The position numbers and the translations under genes are program-made. This document shows, piece by piece, positions 16,324 through 25,154 of a DNA stretch of 45,227 nucleotides. Under the pieces are notes generated by a model, which ran no database searches, was not told the origin of the DNA, and was given only the letters and a program-made list of their open reading frames with translations. The stretch spans positions 1 through 45,227 of the forward strand of contig CAWHNT010000045.1 in the NCBI GenBank assembly GCA_963830775.1, read 5' to 3'. Numbering within the stretch: the stretch's first letter is position 1; every line of letters begins with the position of its first letter. This stretch comes from CAWHNT01 sp963830775. GTDB taxonomy: Bacteria; Pseudomonadota; Alphaproteobacteria; Geminicoccales; Geminicoccaceae.

Positions 16324-16908
16324 ATGCGCACACGAGCGATGGACCGCGAGGCCGGCACCGGCCGGCCGGGCCCTGTCTACCCGCCGCCGCAGCAACCGGG
16401 CCTGAGCCCGGTGCTGGAGCGGAACATCCGCGCGCTGCAGGACCGCCGCCGGCGCCAGGAGCGGGAGGCAAGTGCCGAGGCGCGCATCGCCGACGCGATC
16501 ACCCGCTTCACCGGCAGCATGCGGTTCGTCTACCTCCACCTCGCCTTCTTCGGGTTCTGGATCGTGGCCAATCTCGGCTGGATCCCGGCCGTGCCGAGCT
16601 GGGATCCGTCGTTCGTGGTCCTGGCCATGATCGCTTCCGTGGAGGCCATCTTCCTCTCCACCTTTGTCCTGATCAGTCAGAACCGCATGGCGGCGGCGGC
16701 GGACAAGCGGGCCGATCTCGACCTGCAGATCAGCCTCCTGGCCGAGCACGAGATCACGAAGCTGGCGGCCCTGGTCTCCGCCATCGCCCAGCGGCTGGAC
16801 GTGCGGACCGAGGCCGATGCCGAACTCGGCGAGATCAAGCAGGACGTGGCCCCCGAGGCCGTGCTCGATGAGATCGAGGCTGCTGAACCAGGTCAGGCCG
16901 GGCGTTGA
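16324..16908 (+). CDS. DUF1003 family membrane protein
   Basis: About 194 aa. A Pro-rich N-terminus precedes the DUF1003 core: ADAITRFTGSMRFVYLHLAF, helix FFGFWIVANLG, WDPSFVVLAMIASVEAIFLS (second helix) and ISQNRMAAAADKRADLDLQI, followed by an alpha-helical cytoplasmic tail. This spacing and the late NRM(x)DKRAxLDLQ segment are diagnostic. Function unknown; relatives are small inner-membrane proteins. ATG 16339 is an alternative start. 78 bp upstream of the ABC-F gene, same strand. Confidence 0.85.
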   Translation: MRTRAMDREAGTGRPGPVYPPPQQPGLSPVLERNIRALQDRRRRQEREASAEARIADAITRFTGSMRFVYLHLAFFGFWIVANLGWIPAVPSWDPSFVVLAMIASVEAIFLSTFVLISQNRMAAAADKRADLDLQISLLAEHEITKLAALVSAIAQRLDVRTEADAELGEIKQDVAPEAVLDEIEAAEPGQAGR

Positions 16909-16986
16909 CGCCCCTCGGGCGAGGCGGGCAAGACGTCCGCCCCCGCCTGGTGTAGACGGGAGCCGAGCTGACCGGTTCGTCCAACC

Positions 16987-18864
16987 ATGCCCCCGCCTCT
17001 CCTTGCCCTGAACGGCGCCACGCTCCGCATCGGCGCCCAGACCCTGTTTCAGGGGCTGGAATGCGGCATCGCGCGCGGCGACCGGATCTGCCTTGTCGGC
17101 CGCAACGGGGCCGGCAAGTCAACCTTGCTGCGCGTGCTGGCGGGCCTCGTCGAGCTCGACGAGGGCGAACGTTTCGTCCAGCCGCGCACGGCCGTGGCCT
17201 ACCTGCCGCAAGAGCCCGTGCTGCCGGCGGACATCGCGCTGGCCGACGTCGTGCTGGCGGGGCTGCCGGCGAGCGAGCGGGGTGAGGGGGCACGGTACCG
17301 GGCGGAGATCGTGCTCCAGGAGCTGGGGATGGACCCGTCCAGGCGCACGGGTGCCCTGTCCGGTGGCGAGGTTCGGCGGGTGTCGCTTGCGGGTGCGCTC
17401 GTGAGCGAGCCCGACGTGCTGCTGCTGGACGAGCCCACGAACCATCTCGACCTGCCGACCATCGAGTGGCTGGAGGAGCGCCTGACGGCGTTCCCCGGCG
17501 CCCTCGTCATCGTCAGCCACGACCGCCGCTTCCTCGAGCGGCTCTCCACCTCGACCTGGTGGCTCGACCGCGGCCGGCTGCACGCGACCGAGCGCGGCTT
17601 CGCCGCCTTCGAGCAGTGGAGCGGCGAGGTGCTGGAAGCCGAGGAGGCGGCCCTTTCCCGGCTCGACAAGCGGCTCGAGGCCGAGACGCACTGGCTGCAC
17701 CGCGGCGTCACCGCCCGCCGCCGCCGCAACATGGGCCGGCTGCGCCAGCTTGAGGATCTGCGCCGGCAACGGCGCGAGCATATCGGGCGTCAGGGCACCG
17801 CGGAGATGAAGGCGGGTGCCGGGGCGCTGAGCGGCCGGGTGGTGATCGAGGCCCTGGGAGTCACCAAGCGCTTCGGCGGCAGCACCATCGTGGAGCGCTT
17901 CGGCACCCGCATCCTGCGCGGCGACCGGGTCGGCATCATCGGCCCCAACGGTGCCGGCAAGACCACCCTCCTGGGCCTGCTCACGGGTGAGCTGGTTCCC
18001 GACGAAGGCACCGTCCGTCTCGGCACCAACCTCACTCTCGCCCGCTTCGACCAGCACCGTGCCCAGCTCGACCCCGAGGCCACGCCCTGGGATATCCTCT
18101 GCCCGGAAGGCGGCGACCAGGTCCGGGTGCAGGGCCGCTTCCGCCACGTGGTGGGCTACCTGCGCGACTTCCTGTTCCGCGACGAGCAGGTCCGCCAGCC
18201 GGTGAAGGCGCTCTCGGGCGGGGAGCGCAACCGGCTCCTCCTCGCCCGCATCCTGGCCGAGCCCGCCAATCTCCTGGTGCTCGACGAGCCCACCAACGAC
18301 CTCGACATCGAGACCCTCGACCTCCTGGAGGAGGTGCTGTCGGCCTACGAGGGCACTCTCCTCCTGGTCAGCCACGACCGCGACTTCCTCGACCGGCTGG
18401 TCACCAGCACCATCGCCTATGAGGGCCCCGGCCGCTGGCGGGACTATGCCGGCGGCTACACCGACTGGCTGCGCCAGCGCCCCCCACCGGCAGCACCCGC
18501 ACCCGCTGCCAGGCTCGAGCCGCGTGCCAGGCCGGCGCGGCGGCCAGCGTTCGACAGCCGGCTGCAGCGCGAGCTCGACCGCCTGCCGGACCGGATCGAC
18601 GAAGGCTCAAGCTGCGCTTGCGGCGGTCGAGCATCGGCTCGCCGACACCGGGCTCTTCACCCGCGATCCGGATGCCTTCGCCCGTGCAACGCAGGCAGCT
18701 GGAAGAGCGCCGTGCCGAGCTCGCGGCACTCGAGGAGCGCTGGCTGGAGCTCGAAACCCAGCGCGAGGAGACGGTCGGCTCCTCATGAGCATCTGTGGGC
18801 GATGCTGCTCGGCATTTCCGCGCGATCCAGCAATGAGATCTTTGCACGACCGCCAAGTTTCTGA
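16987..18864 (+). CDS. uup: ABC-F ATPase (Uup-like), C-terminal domain frameshifted twice
   Basis: A cytosolic duplicated ATPase without membrane domains. NBD1: GRNGAGKS (Walker A), LSGGE, LLLDEPTNHLD (Walker B). Then a linker of about 80 aa (EAEEAALSRLDKRLEAETHW). NBD2: GPNGAGKT, LSGGERNRLLLA, LVLDEPTNDLD, VSHDRDFLDR. ABC-F proteins act on ribosomes; Uup also binds branched DNA through its C-terminal coiled coil. That coiled coil is broken: the frame shifts near 18601-18604 (AQAALAAVEHRLADTGLF in a second frame) and again near 18688-18692 (RRQLEERRAELAALEERW in the third frame), where the ancestral stop is 18787-18789. As sequenced, the frame runs on into an unrelated tail to 18864. Confidence 0.85.
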   Translation: MPPPLLALNGATLRIGAQTLFQGLECGIARGDRICLVGRNGAGKSTLLRVLAGLVELDEGERFVQPRTAVAYLPQEPVLPADIALADVVLAGLPASERGEGARYRAEIVLQELGMDPSRRTGALSGGEVRRVSLAGALVSEPDVLLLDEPTNHLDLPTIEWLEERLTAFPGALVIVSHDRRFLERLSTSTWWLDRGRLHATERGFAAFEQWSGEVLEAEEAALSRLDKRLEAETHWLHRGVTARRRRNMGRLRQLEDLRRQRREHIGRQGTAEMKAGAGALSGRVVIEALGVTKRFGGSTIVERFGTRILRGDRVGIIGPNGAGKTTLLGLLTGELVPDEGTVRLGTNLTLARFDQHRAQLDPEATPWDILCPEGGDQVRVQGRFRHVVGYLRDFLFRDEQVRQPVKALSGGERNRLLLARILAEPANLLVLDEPTNDLDIETLDLLEEVLSAYEGTLLLVSHDRDFLDRLVTSTIAYEGPGRWRDYAGGYTDWLRQRPPPAAPAPAARLEPRARPARRPAFDSRLQRELDRLPDRIDEGSSCACGGRASARRHRALHPRSGCLRPCNAGSWKSAVPSSRHSRSAGWSSKPSARRRSAPHEHLWAMLLGISARSSNEIFARPPSF

Positions 18865-20010
18865 TCCAATGCTCGAAACGGCGCTGGGGTGGGGCGATGG
18901 CGCGGCGTGACTTGCGGCAACTTGGGCTGGCGGACAGCATCGTGCGGCGGCGGGGCAAGAAGAGCGCGTGGCTGGAGCGCCTGGACGCGGCGCTCGACTG
19001 GCCAGCCTTGGAGACGATCGTAGCCGGCATCTACGCCAGCCGGGAAGGCGGGCTCTCCTACCCGCTGCTGACCTACGTCAAGCTGCTGCTCTTACAGCAG
19101 TGGTATGGGCTGTCCGACGAAGGACTGGAGGCGGCGGTCGACGACCGGCTCTCCTTCCGCCGTTTCGCCGGCATCCCGCTGGCCGAAGCTGTGCCGGACC
19201 ACAGCTCGATCTGGCGCTTCCGCGAGCAGCTGGCGCGGCGCGGCCTGGCGGAGAAGCTCCTGGCCGAGGTCAACCGGCAGCTGGACACACGTGGGCTGAT
19301 CCTGCGCCGGGGCACGCTGATCGACGCCACCATCATCGGAGCCGCGGTGCGGCCGCCGGGCGGCGACGCGGGCGAGGTCGCGGCCCGCGATCCGCAGGCC
19401 GGGTGGACGAAGAAGAACGGCCAGAGCCGGTTCGGCTACAAGGCGCATGCGGCGGTCGACGAGGGCAGCGGCCTGGTCCGTGAGGCGGTGATGACGCCGG
19501 CCGACGTGCACGACAGCGTGCCGGCTGACGGCCTCGTCCAAGGCGACGAGCAGGCGGTGTACGCCGACAAGGCCTATGACGACGCAGCCGGCGCAAGCGG
19601 CTCAAGGCGCAGGGCATCGAGCCGCGGATCATGTACCAGGCACGGCGCAACCGCCCGCTCAGGCCCTGGCAGACGGCGTTCAACAAGGCGGTGGCGCCGA
19701 TCCGGGCGGGCGTCGAGCGGCTGTTCGCGACCATGAAGCGGACTTATGGCTACCGCCGGGTGCGCTATCTCGGCCTGGCGCGCAACGACGTCCAGCTGCA
19801 GACGATGTGCGCCGCCATCAACCTGCGCCGGGCGCTCGTCCTCGGGCTGGCCTGAGGGCGGAGTCCGTCCGGTGCGAAGCAGGCAGGGCAAGAAGGAGCG
19901 GCAACGATGAGCTGAGGGCTGGTTTCGTCCACCGATCGGCGTTCTGGCCCGCCCGAAACAGGCTCAGCCGGTGGCGGCCAGCCTACATCGAGACCTCACG
20001 CAAAGGTCTC
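18836..20010 (+). mobile_element. IS5-family insertion sequence with decayed transposase
   Basis: Imperfect terminal repeats: GAGATCTTTGCACGA at 18836 and the complement of 19996-20010 (GAGACCTTTGCGTGA), 12 of 15 identical. It lies 46 bp past the ancestral uup stop. No clear target duplication. After it, 20011-20129 is AT-richer DNA with no confident gene. Confidence 0.6.
18897..19855 (+). pseudogene. IS5-family transposase, one-base deletion
   Basis: First frame: MARRDLRQLGLADSIVRRRG, then SYPLLTYVKLLLLQQWYGLS (DUF772 region), SSIWRFREQL, TLIDATIIGA (first catalytic Asp) and FGYKAHAAVDEGSGLV. The frame is lost near 19588-19592. The neighbouring frame continues RKRLKAQGIEPRIMYQARRN and then VERLFATMKRTYGYRRVRY with the catalytic Glu. 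Adding one base restores a transposase of about 320 aa, so this copy is probably inactive. Confidence 0.85.
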
Positions 20011-20129
20011 CATGAGCATAAGTTAGCCTCCGTAAACCAGTAGTCCCAAAACAAAGTCTTACGGACGTCTGCGATAGTTCCTGTATCATCCAGCTTCGTC
20101 TCAGAAGTGGACCGCCTTACGAGCATCAT

Positions 20130-20137
20130 CTCGAGTT
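20130..20137. repeat. 8-bp target duplication CTCGAGTT (partner 20916-20923)
   Basis: The same eight bases directly flank the element at 20138-20915, as expected for an IS1-family insertion. This fixes the element's exact ends. Confidence 0.85.
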
Positions 20138-20915
20138 CAGGGTATTAGGCCAGCATAGATAGGAGTTCACTGATCCCGGCACTATCGCCGAAGCGGACGA
20201 ACAGCGCGATAGAGGCATCCACCATGCGCTTGGCCCTGGAGACCACGCAGGTGCGGCGGCGGAACCGTGCCAGCCAGTGCCGCTGGCGGGAGTGGTCGCG
20301 CTCGATGCCGTGGGTCTCTTCCTTGCCGACGAACAGCCGTCCCTGCGGAATCAGCTCGCCGTAGGCTGCCCAATCATCCGTGCAGTAGAGACGCGGCTTC
20401 CAGCGCTCCACACGTTCGAGTAGTCGGCTCAGGGTACCGGCGTCACGGCCCCCGCATTCCCAGTCAACCACTCGGCCTGAAGCACGATCCCGAGCCTTCC
20501 AGATCCAGAGCTTATTCCGCTTTTTTTTTAGGAAGTGCCACATCTCGTCCAGCTCGACCACCACGGCGCGGCCCTCAGGCTCCGGTTTCTGGGCGAAGGC
20601 CTCGGCGAACTGCTCGATCCAGGCCATCACGCTGGGGGTTGAGACGCCCAGCAGCTTGGCGGTGCGGTTCATCGACAGCCCGCTCAGGTAGAGGAGCACG
20701 GCGGTGACCTTGACCCGCAGCGGCATCCCGCGGGGCGGGGTGTCGGTGAAGTTGAGCCCGCAGGCCTTGCAGCGGTAGCGCTGCAGACCCTTCATGAAGC
20801 CGTTCTTGACGTGCTCCCCGCTCCCGCACCGCTTGCACCGCAGCCCCATCGCCCCGCTCCGCCGGCCGTCCCAACGCCGACCCATATGGGCGATCTACGC
20901 TCTCCTAAAACCCTG
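20138..20915 (-). mobile_element. IS1-family element, copy 1 (778 bp, intact)
   Basis: Terminal inverted repeats CAGGGTATTAGG and CAGGGTTTTAGG (11 of 12 identical), flanked by an 8-bp direct repeat. A near-identical copy lies in the opposite orientation at 37282-38058. Confidence 0.9.
20145..20885 (-). CDS. IS1-family transposase, InsA-InsB fused in one frame
   Basis: 246 aa. The N-terminal InsA part has a zinc finger (CKRCGSGEHVKNG, YRCKACGLNF) and HTH (SMNRTAKLLGVSTPSVMAW). The InsB part has the DDE-type core: VVELDEMWHFLKKK, LYCTDDWAAYGELI, HGIERDHSRQRHWLARFRRR. A run of nine A residues (complement of 20521-20529) keeps both halves in one frame, whereas classical IS1 and the second copy here need a -1 shift on a poly(A) run. 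This copy should therefore make transposase constitutively if transcribed. Confidence 0.9.
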   Translation of the reverse strand: MGRRWDGRRSGAMGLRCKRCGSGEHVKNGFMKGLQRYRCKACGLNFTDTPPRGMPLRVKVTAVLLYLSGLSMNRTAKLLGVSTPSVMAWIEQFAEAFAQKPEPEGRAVVVELDEMWHFLKKKRNKLWIWKARDRASGRVVDWECGGRDAGTLSRLLERVERWKPRLYCTDDWAAYGELIPQGRLFVGKEETHGIERDHSRQRHWLARFRRRTCVVSRAKRMVDASIALFVRFGDSAGISELLSMLA

Positions 20916-21169
20916 CTCGAGTTATGAAGGTGGCAGCTTATTGCTAATACCGACCTTGGTAACTCCTAACAGATCAGTGCTGGCCACGCAGCCGAAGGGC
21001 TGAGATCGCGATGTCCATCAATCCTTCGCACCGCTGGTATAACATCCACCATGTTGACCGACGTGGGCCGACCTGGCCTCACACGGCGCCCAGCTTCGAC
21101 AGCTCCGCCGCAACATGCGAGGACACCGGTGCTGCCTTGAAGCCTGCGCGGCGATGTTCGTTGGGCCGG

Positions 21170-23463
21170 TCAGGCCTGGACCCACAAGCGGGCTGGTCGC
21201 GGCGTTACGGAAGCGGAGCCTTCGATCGCGACCCGAGCCGATCCGATCGCATCGCCCAGCTGCGTAATCAGGACCGCCAAGTCGCCGGTCTGCATCGCTT
21301 CCTGCTCAATACGGCCGGCAATGGCCGCAACCTGCGCCAGGCCAAAGCTGGCAGCCGTTCCCCGCAGCCGATGGGCCACGGATGCTGCCTCGGCCGGGTC
21401 GTCCAGAGCCTCGAGCTCGGCCCTGGCCTGTTCGGCCGTCGCCAGCGCTCGGGCGAGAAATCCGCTCAGCATGTCCAGGTCCAGACCTTTCCCGAGCGCA
21501 GCCAAGGCCTTCACATCAAGGGCGGGCAATGCGCCCAGCATGGCCGGTCCGGCTCGGTCCAGCCCGTTGGTGCCTGCGGGGCCATCTGGAGCCAGCGTGG
21601 CCAGCGTCTCGAACAGCTCGACCCAGGCCACGGGCTTGGTCAGCACCCGGTTCATGCCGGCTGCGAGGCAGCGGCTGCGCTCGGCGTCCATGACGTTGGC
21701 CGTGAGCCCCACGATCGCGATCCCGCCCAGCGGCGGCCCGAGCGCTCGGATACGCCGCGTGGCCTCGATCCCGTCCATCATCGGCATCTGCACATCCATG
21801 AGGACCAGATCGATCGGCTCCTTGCCCAGGAGCTCCAGGGCCTGTGCCCCGTTCTCCGCCAGGAACACGACGTGCCCGTGGCGACCCAGCATCTCACTGA
21901 TCAGGTCGCGATTGACCGCCACGTCCTCGACGACGAGTACACGCAGCGGGGGGACGCTTGCGATGTCGAAAGTGGACCGCTCCGCGACGGTGATCACGTC
22001 GCCGAGCTCGAAGGGCACCTCGAACCAGAACAGGCTCCCCCGACCGGGCTCACTCTCGACCCCGATCTGCCCACCCATCGCCGTGACCAGACGCCGGCAG
22101 ATTGCAAGCCCGAGCCCGCTCCCGCCGTAACGCCGTGCCGTCGAGCCGTCGGCTTGCGCGAATGGCTCGAACAGGATCGTCTGCCGGTCGGCTTCGATCC
22201 CAACGCCCGTATCCTGCACCTCGAACCGCAGGCTTGCACGCTGCCGGTCGACCATTCGCGAGCGGACACTGACGGTGACGCTGCCGCGGCTCGTGAACTT
22301 GATCCCGTTGCCGACCAGGTTGACCAGGATCTGGTTGAGCCTGGTCGGATCGCCGCGAAGGACCGGCGGCGAATGCTCGTCCAGCTCGATAGTCAGCTCC
22401 AGGCCCTTCTCAAGCGCCTGCGGGGTCATCAGCGAGCGGACCTGCTCCAGGACGTCGCCGACCGAGAAGTCGATCTGCTCGATCTCGAGCTTGCCGGCAT
22501 CGATCCTGGAGAAGTCCAGGATGTCGTTGATGATGCTCAGGAGATGGCGCCCGGAGTTCCTGATCGCCGCCACGTAGGTGGCCTGCCGCTCGCCCAGCGC
22601 GTCCGCCGAGAGCAGATCCGCCATGCCGAGCACGGCCGTCATCGGCGTGCGGATCTCATGGCTCATGGTCGCCAGGAAGTCGGAGCGGGCGCGGGCACCG
22701 GCCTCGGCCGCCTCCTTTGCCCTGGCCAGCTCCTCGGCTTGGGCGTGCCGTTCGCTGATGTCGCGCACGGTGCTGACCACCCCCGAGGGCATGCCCTCCG
22801 GGTCCCGGACGAGCTGCAGGTGCGCCTCCACCCAAACCCACGAGCCGTCCTTGCGCTGGAAACGGACCGTGCTCGTCGCCCGGTCGATCTCGCCCGTGCT
22901 GAGCTCCTTGAACGTCCTTGCCAGGAGCGGACGGTCGTCGGGATGCGTGAAGCTCAGCCCGCGCGTGCCGATCAGCTCCTCGGGAGCGTAGCCGAGAATG
23001 GCCAGCGAGGCTGGCGAGACATAGTCCCGGCAACCGGTAAGATCGGCCTGGACGATCATGTCGGTCGCGTTCTCGGCCAGCAGGCGATAGCGCGCCTCGC
23101 GCTCCCGCAGCTGCTGCTCCCGGTCGGCGATCGCCCGGGCCATGCGGACGAAGGCCCAGCTGAGGTCGGCGATCTCGCCCACGCTGTGCTTCGGCAACGC
23201 CAGCTCGCGGCCGCCTGCCTGCAGCTCCCTGGCCGCGTCGGCCAGCGAGCGAAGCGGGCGGAAGATGAAGAACTCGGTGCCCGCCGTGGCCACGGCGACC
23301 GAGCCCAGTACGGCCACGGCGATGAGGATGAGGTGCTGGACCAGCGCCTCGTCGATGGGTGCCATCACCTCCTGAAGCTCGAGTCCTATCGCAAGGACCG
23401 CGCCGGTGTGCTCCAGCTCCCGGAACGCGAACAGGTGCTGCTTTCCCGTAAGACCGTATGTCC
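21170..23463 (-). pseudogene. Hybrid sensor histidine kinase, 5' end removed by an IS110 insertion
   Basis: A recognisable kinase from the end of a sensor domain (TGKQHLFAFRELEHTGAVLA), a membrane helix (HLILIAVAVLGSVAVATAG), HAMP, PAS (about 22750-23080), HisKA (FLATMSHEIRTPM, phospho-His), HATPase (DTGVGIEADRQ, GGSGLGLAI), receiver (VLVVEDVAVNRD, VLMDVQMPMMDG with the phospho-Asp) and HPt (VAHRLRGTAASFG). The first membrane helix and most of the periplasmic sensor are missing. The frame runs on to 23791 but only through transposon DNA. The boundary near 23463 is an estimate. The long plus-strand frame over this region is a shadow. Confidence 0.8.
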
Positions 23464-23551
23464 GTCGCCGTAAGCGGCGGCTGGCGCGGCCAACTTGGCA
23501 GACGAGGGGCGGGCCGGCTACGAGCTGCTTCTCATCTGAGGAGGACAGCCT

Positions 23552-23901
23552 GTGGCCGAGGACAAGGAAGCATTCATCGGGATCGACGTGGCAAAGCTGC
23601 GCAATGCGGTGGCGATCGCTGACGCTGGGCGCGATGGTGAGGTGCGGTTCTACGGCGAGGTGGACGCGTCGCCGGACAGCATGCGCCGCTTGGCAGCGAA
23701 GCTGGCCGGCAAGTACCAGCGCCTGCACTTTTGCTACGAAGCCGGGCCGACCGGGTACGGGCTCCACCGATTGCTCACCGGGCTCGGGCACTCCTGCATC
23801 GTGGTCGCGCCGTCGCTGATCCCGAGGAAGCCGAGCGACCGGGTCAAGACCAACCGGCGCGACGCGGTCAGCCTGGCCCGGCTCCTGCGCGCCGGCGAGC
23901 T
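23552..23901 (+). pseudogene. IS110-family transposase, N-terminal half
   Basis: From GTG 23552 behind GAGGAGG: FIGIDVAKLRNAVAIADAG (RuvC-like DEDD domain, first Asp), FCYEAGPTGYGLHRLL (Glu) and KTNRRDAVSLARLLRAGEL (Asp-Asp). Protein coding is cut at GAGCT, the core of the recombinase insertion. The frame as read then ends within IS630 DNA at 23935. The continuation (TAVWVPD...) is at 28658. Confidence 0.85.
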
Positions 23902-23916
23902 AAAGCAAACCGCAGG

Positions 23917-24532
23917 CTACTTGGGACAGGCATAACCGGCATGGCGAAAGAAGCCTCTGGCGTCGTCCTTGGTGATGGCGGCCAAGGCTGGGCCGAGGGC
24001 GGCATGGAGGCCGTCGACGGTCCGTGCCGCGGCCTTGCGCAACAGGCCCTTCACCTTGGCCCAGGCGGGCTCGATCGGGTTCAGATCCGGCGAGTAGCGC
24101 GGGAGATAGCGGTACGCGAAGCCCGAGCCGTCGAGGAGGGCACGCACGGCCTGGGTCTTGTGGGCGGCAAGGTTGTCCATGACCAGGACCGCGTCGGGTC
24201 TGATGCGGCGCAGCTCGGGCAGGAGCACCTGCTCCAGCCAGGCGCAGAACACCGCCCCGTCGGTGGCGGCCGGGATGCTCATGGCGGCGACGATCCCCTC
24301 CGGCCCAAGCGCCCCCAGGATGGTGACGCGTTCCCAATGACCACAAGGTGCCGTGCCGGGGGCACGCTCGCCGCAGGGGCTCCAGCCGTGGCTGCGGACG
24401 AGGTCGGTGCGGGCAGCACTCTCGTCGAGGAAGACGAAGCGCTCGACAGCGATCCCAGCGATCGTTTCAGGCCAGGCTTGGCGTTCCTCCAAGATCGCGG
24501 CCTCGTCCTGCTCGATCGCACGCAAGGTCTTC
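23917..24532 (-). pseudogene. IS630-family transposase, C-terminal (DDE) half
   Basis: Starts within KKTLRAIEQDEAAILEERQA right after the poly-T tract. Contains the DDE core: VFLDESAARTDLVRSHGWSP (Asp), VLVMDNLAAHKT (Asp) and YLPRYSPDLNPIEPAWAKVK (Glu), ending YACPK. Separated from its N-terminal half (26247-26590) by the inserted element. Splicing the element out with one 7-T tract leaves the two halves in different frames, so either programmed frameshifting (known for IS630 relatives) or a small indel is involved. Confidence 0.85.
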
Positions 24533-24539
24533 TTTTTTT
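24533..24539. repeat. 7-T target duplication of the 1.7-kb element (partner 26240-26246)
   Basis: TTTTTTT stands immediately outside both ends of 24540-26239, consistent with duplication of a homopolymer target. Confidence 0.7.
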
Positions 24540-25154
24540 CTAGACCGGCAAAGCTGGCTGGCAGAGTTGGTGCTCGATCGCGCTCAGGAAGGCTTGCGGG
24601 TCGCGGCGGAAGCGGCAACGTAGGACACGGGATCGGCGCCTCTGCTCGAGGCCGTGGCGAACCTCGCGCCACTGGCGCCGATCAGTCAGGGCGAGATCGC
24701 GTGCCTCATAGCGGCGAAGTCGGGTGAGTGCCGCCGCGACGAGCCGCACCGGGCCACGCAGCACTATGCCGGGTGAGGCGGTCTTGCGGCCGGTTGCCCG
24801 CCGCTCGTGGCGGCGGTGCGCGCCGAACAGGCGCTCGAGGTCGTTGTTGGTGCGCGGCAGGCCGGCTACGGCGTAGCTGTGGAATAGGCCGGGCCGGTAG
24901 CTGCGGGTTACCTTGAGGAAGTGGTCGACAGCGCCGGCGAGGGTGCCGGCCCTGGCGCGGTGGCGGGCGATGGCAGCGATGAGACCGGCAAAGCGGCGGG
25001 CGACCGCGGCCGCGTCAAGACCAGCCTCGTTGTTCAGGATCCGCGCCGCGTGATGCACCCAGCCATAGGCGCGGCGGATATCCGGCCAGAGATCGCGCGT
25101 GTGCCCCAAGGCGTTCGTGATCAGCCGGCGCAAACGCTGCAGGAGCCTCGTCAT
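24540..25154 (-). CDS. Second protein of the 1.7-kb element (transposase C-terminal-like)
   Basis: 204 aa starting on ATGA overlapping the stop of the upstream gene, so translation is coupled. Alpha-helical and basic: MTRLLQRLRRLITNALGHTR, then RSYRPGLFHSYAVAGLPRTN and NDLERLFGAHRRHERRATGR. The latter TNNDLERLF...HRR run resembles the last catalytic-helix segment of DDE/MULE-type transposases, so the pair may be a split transposase. The TAG stop is formed by the CTAG at the element tip. The downstream copy encodes an identical protein as far as I can see. Confidence 0.75.
   Translation of the reverse strand: MTRLLQRLRRLITNALGHTRDLWPDIRRAYGWVHHAARILNNEAGLDAAAVARRFAGLIAAIARHRARAGTLAGAVDHFLKVTRSYRPGLFHSYAVAGLPRTNNDLERLFGAHRRHERRATGRKTASPGIVLRGPVRLVAAALTRLRRYEARDLALTDRRQWREVRHGLEQRRRSRVLRCRFRRDPQAFLSAIEHQLCQPALPV

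Larger units (their letters stand above)
20044..21003 (+). pseudogene. Unrecognised short ORF split by the IS1-family copy
   Basis: If the IS1 copy and one CTCGAGTT duplicate are removed, 20044-20137 joins 20924-21003 in one open frame of 57 codons (SAIVPVSSSFVSEVDRLTSI, then ISSYEGGSLLLIPTLVTPNR) ending at TGA 21001. The DNA is AT-richer than its neighbours. The product is not recognised, and a chance frame cannot be excluded. The 21004-21169 gap holds nothing recognisable. Confidence 0.25.

Noticed and set aside
21011..23473. 820-codon plus-strand open frame
   Set aside because: A shadow of the histidine kinase on the minus strand, an effect of high GC.
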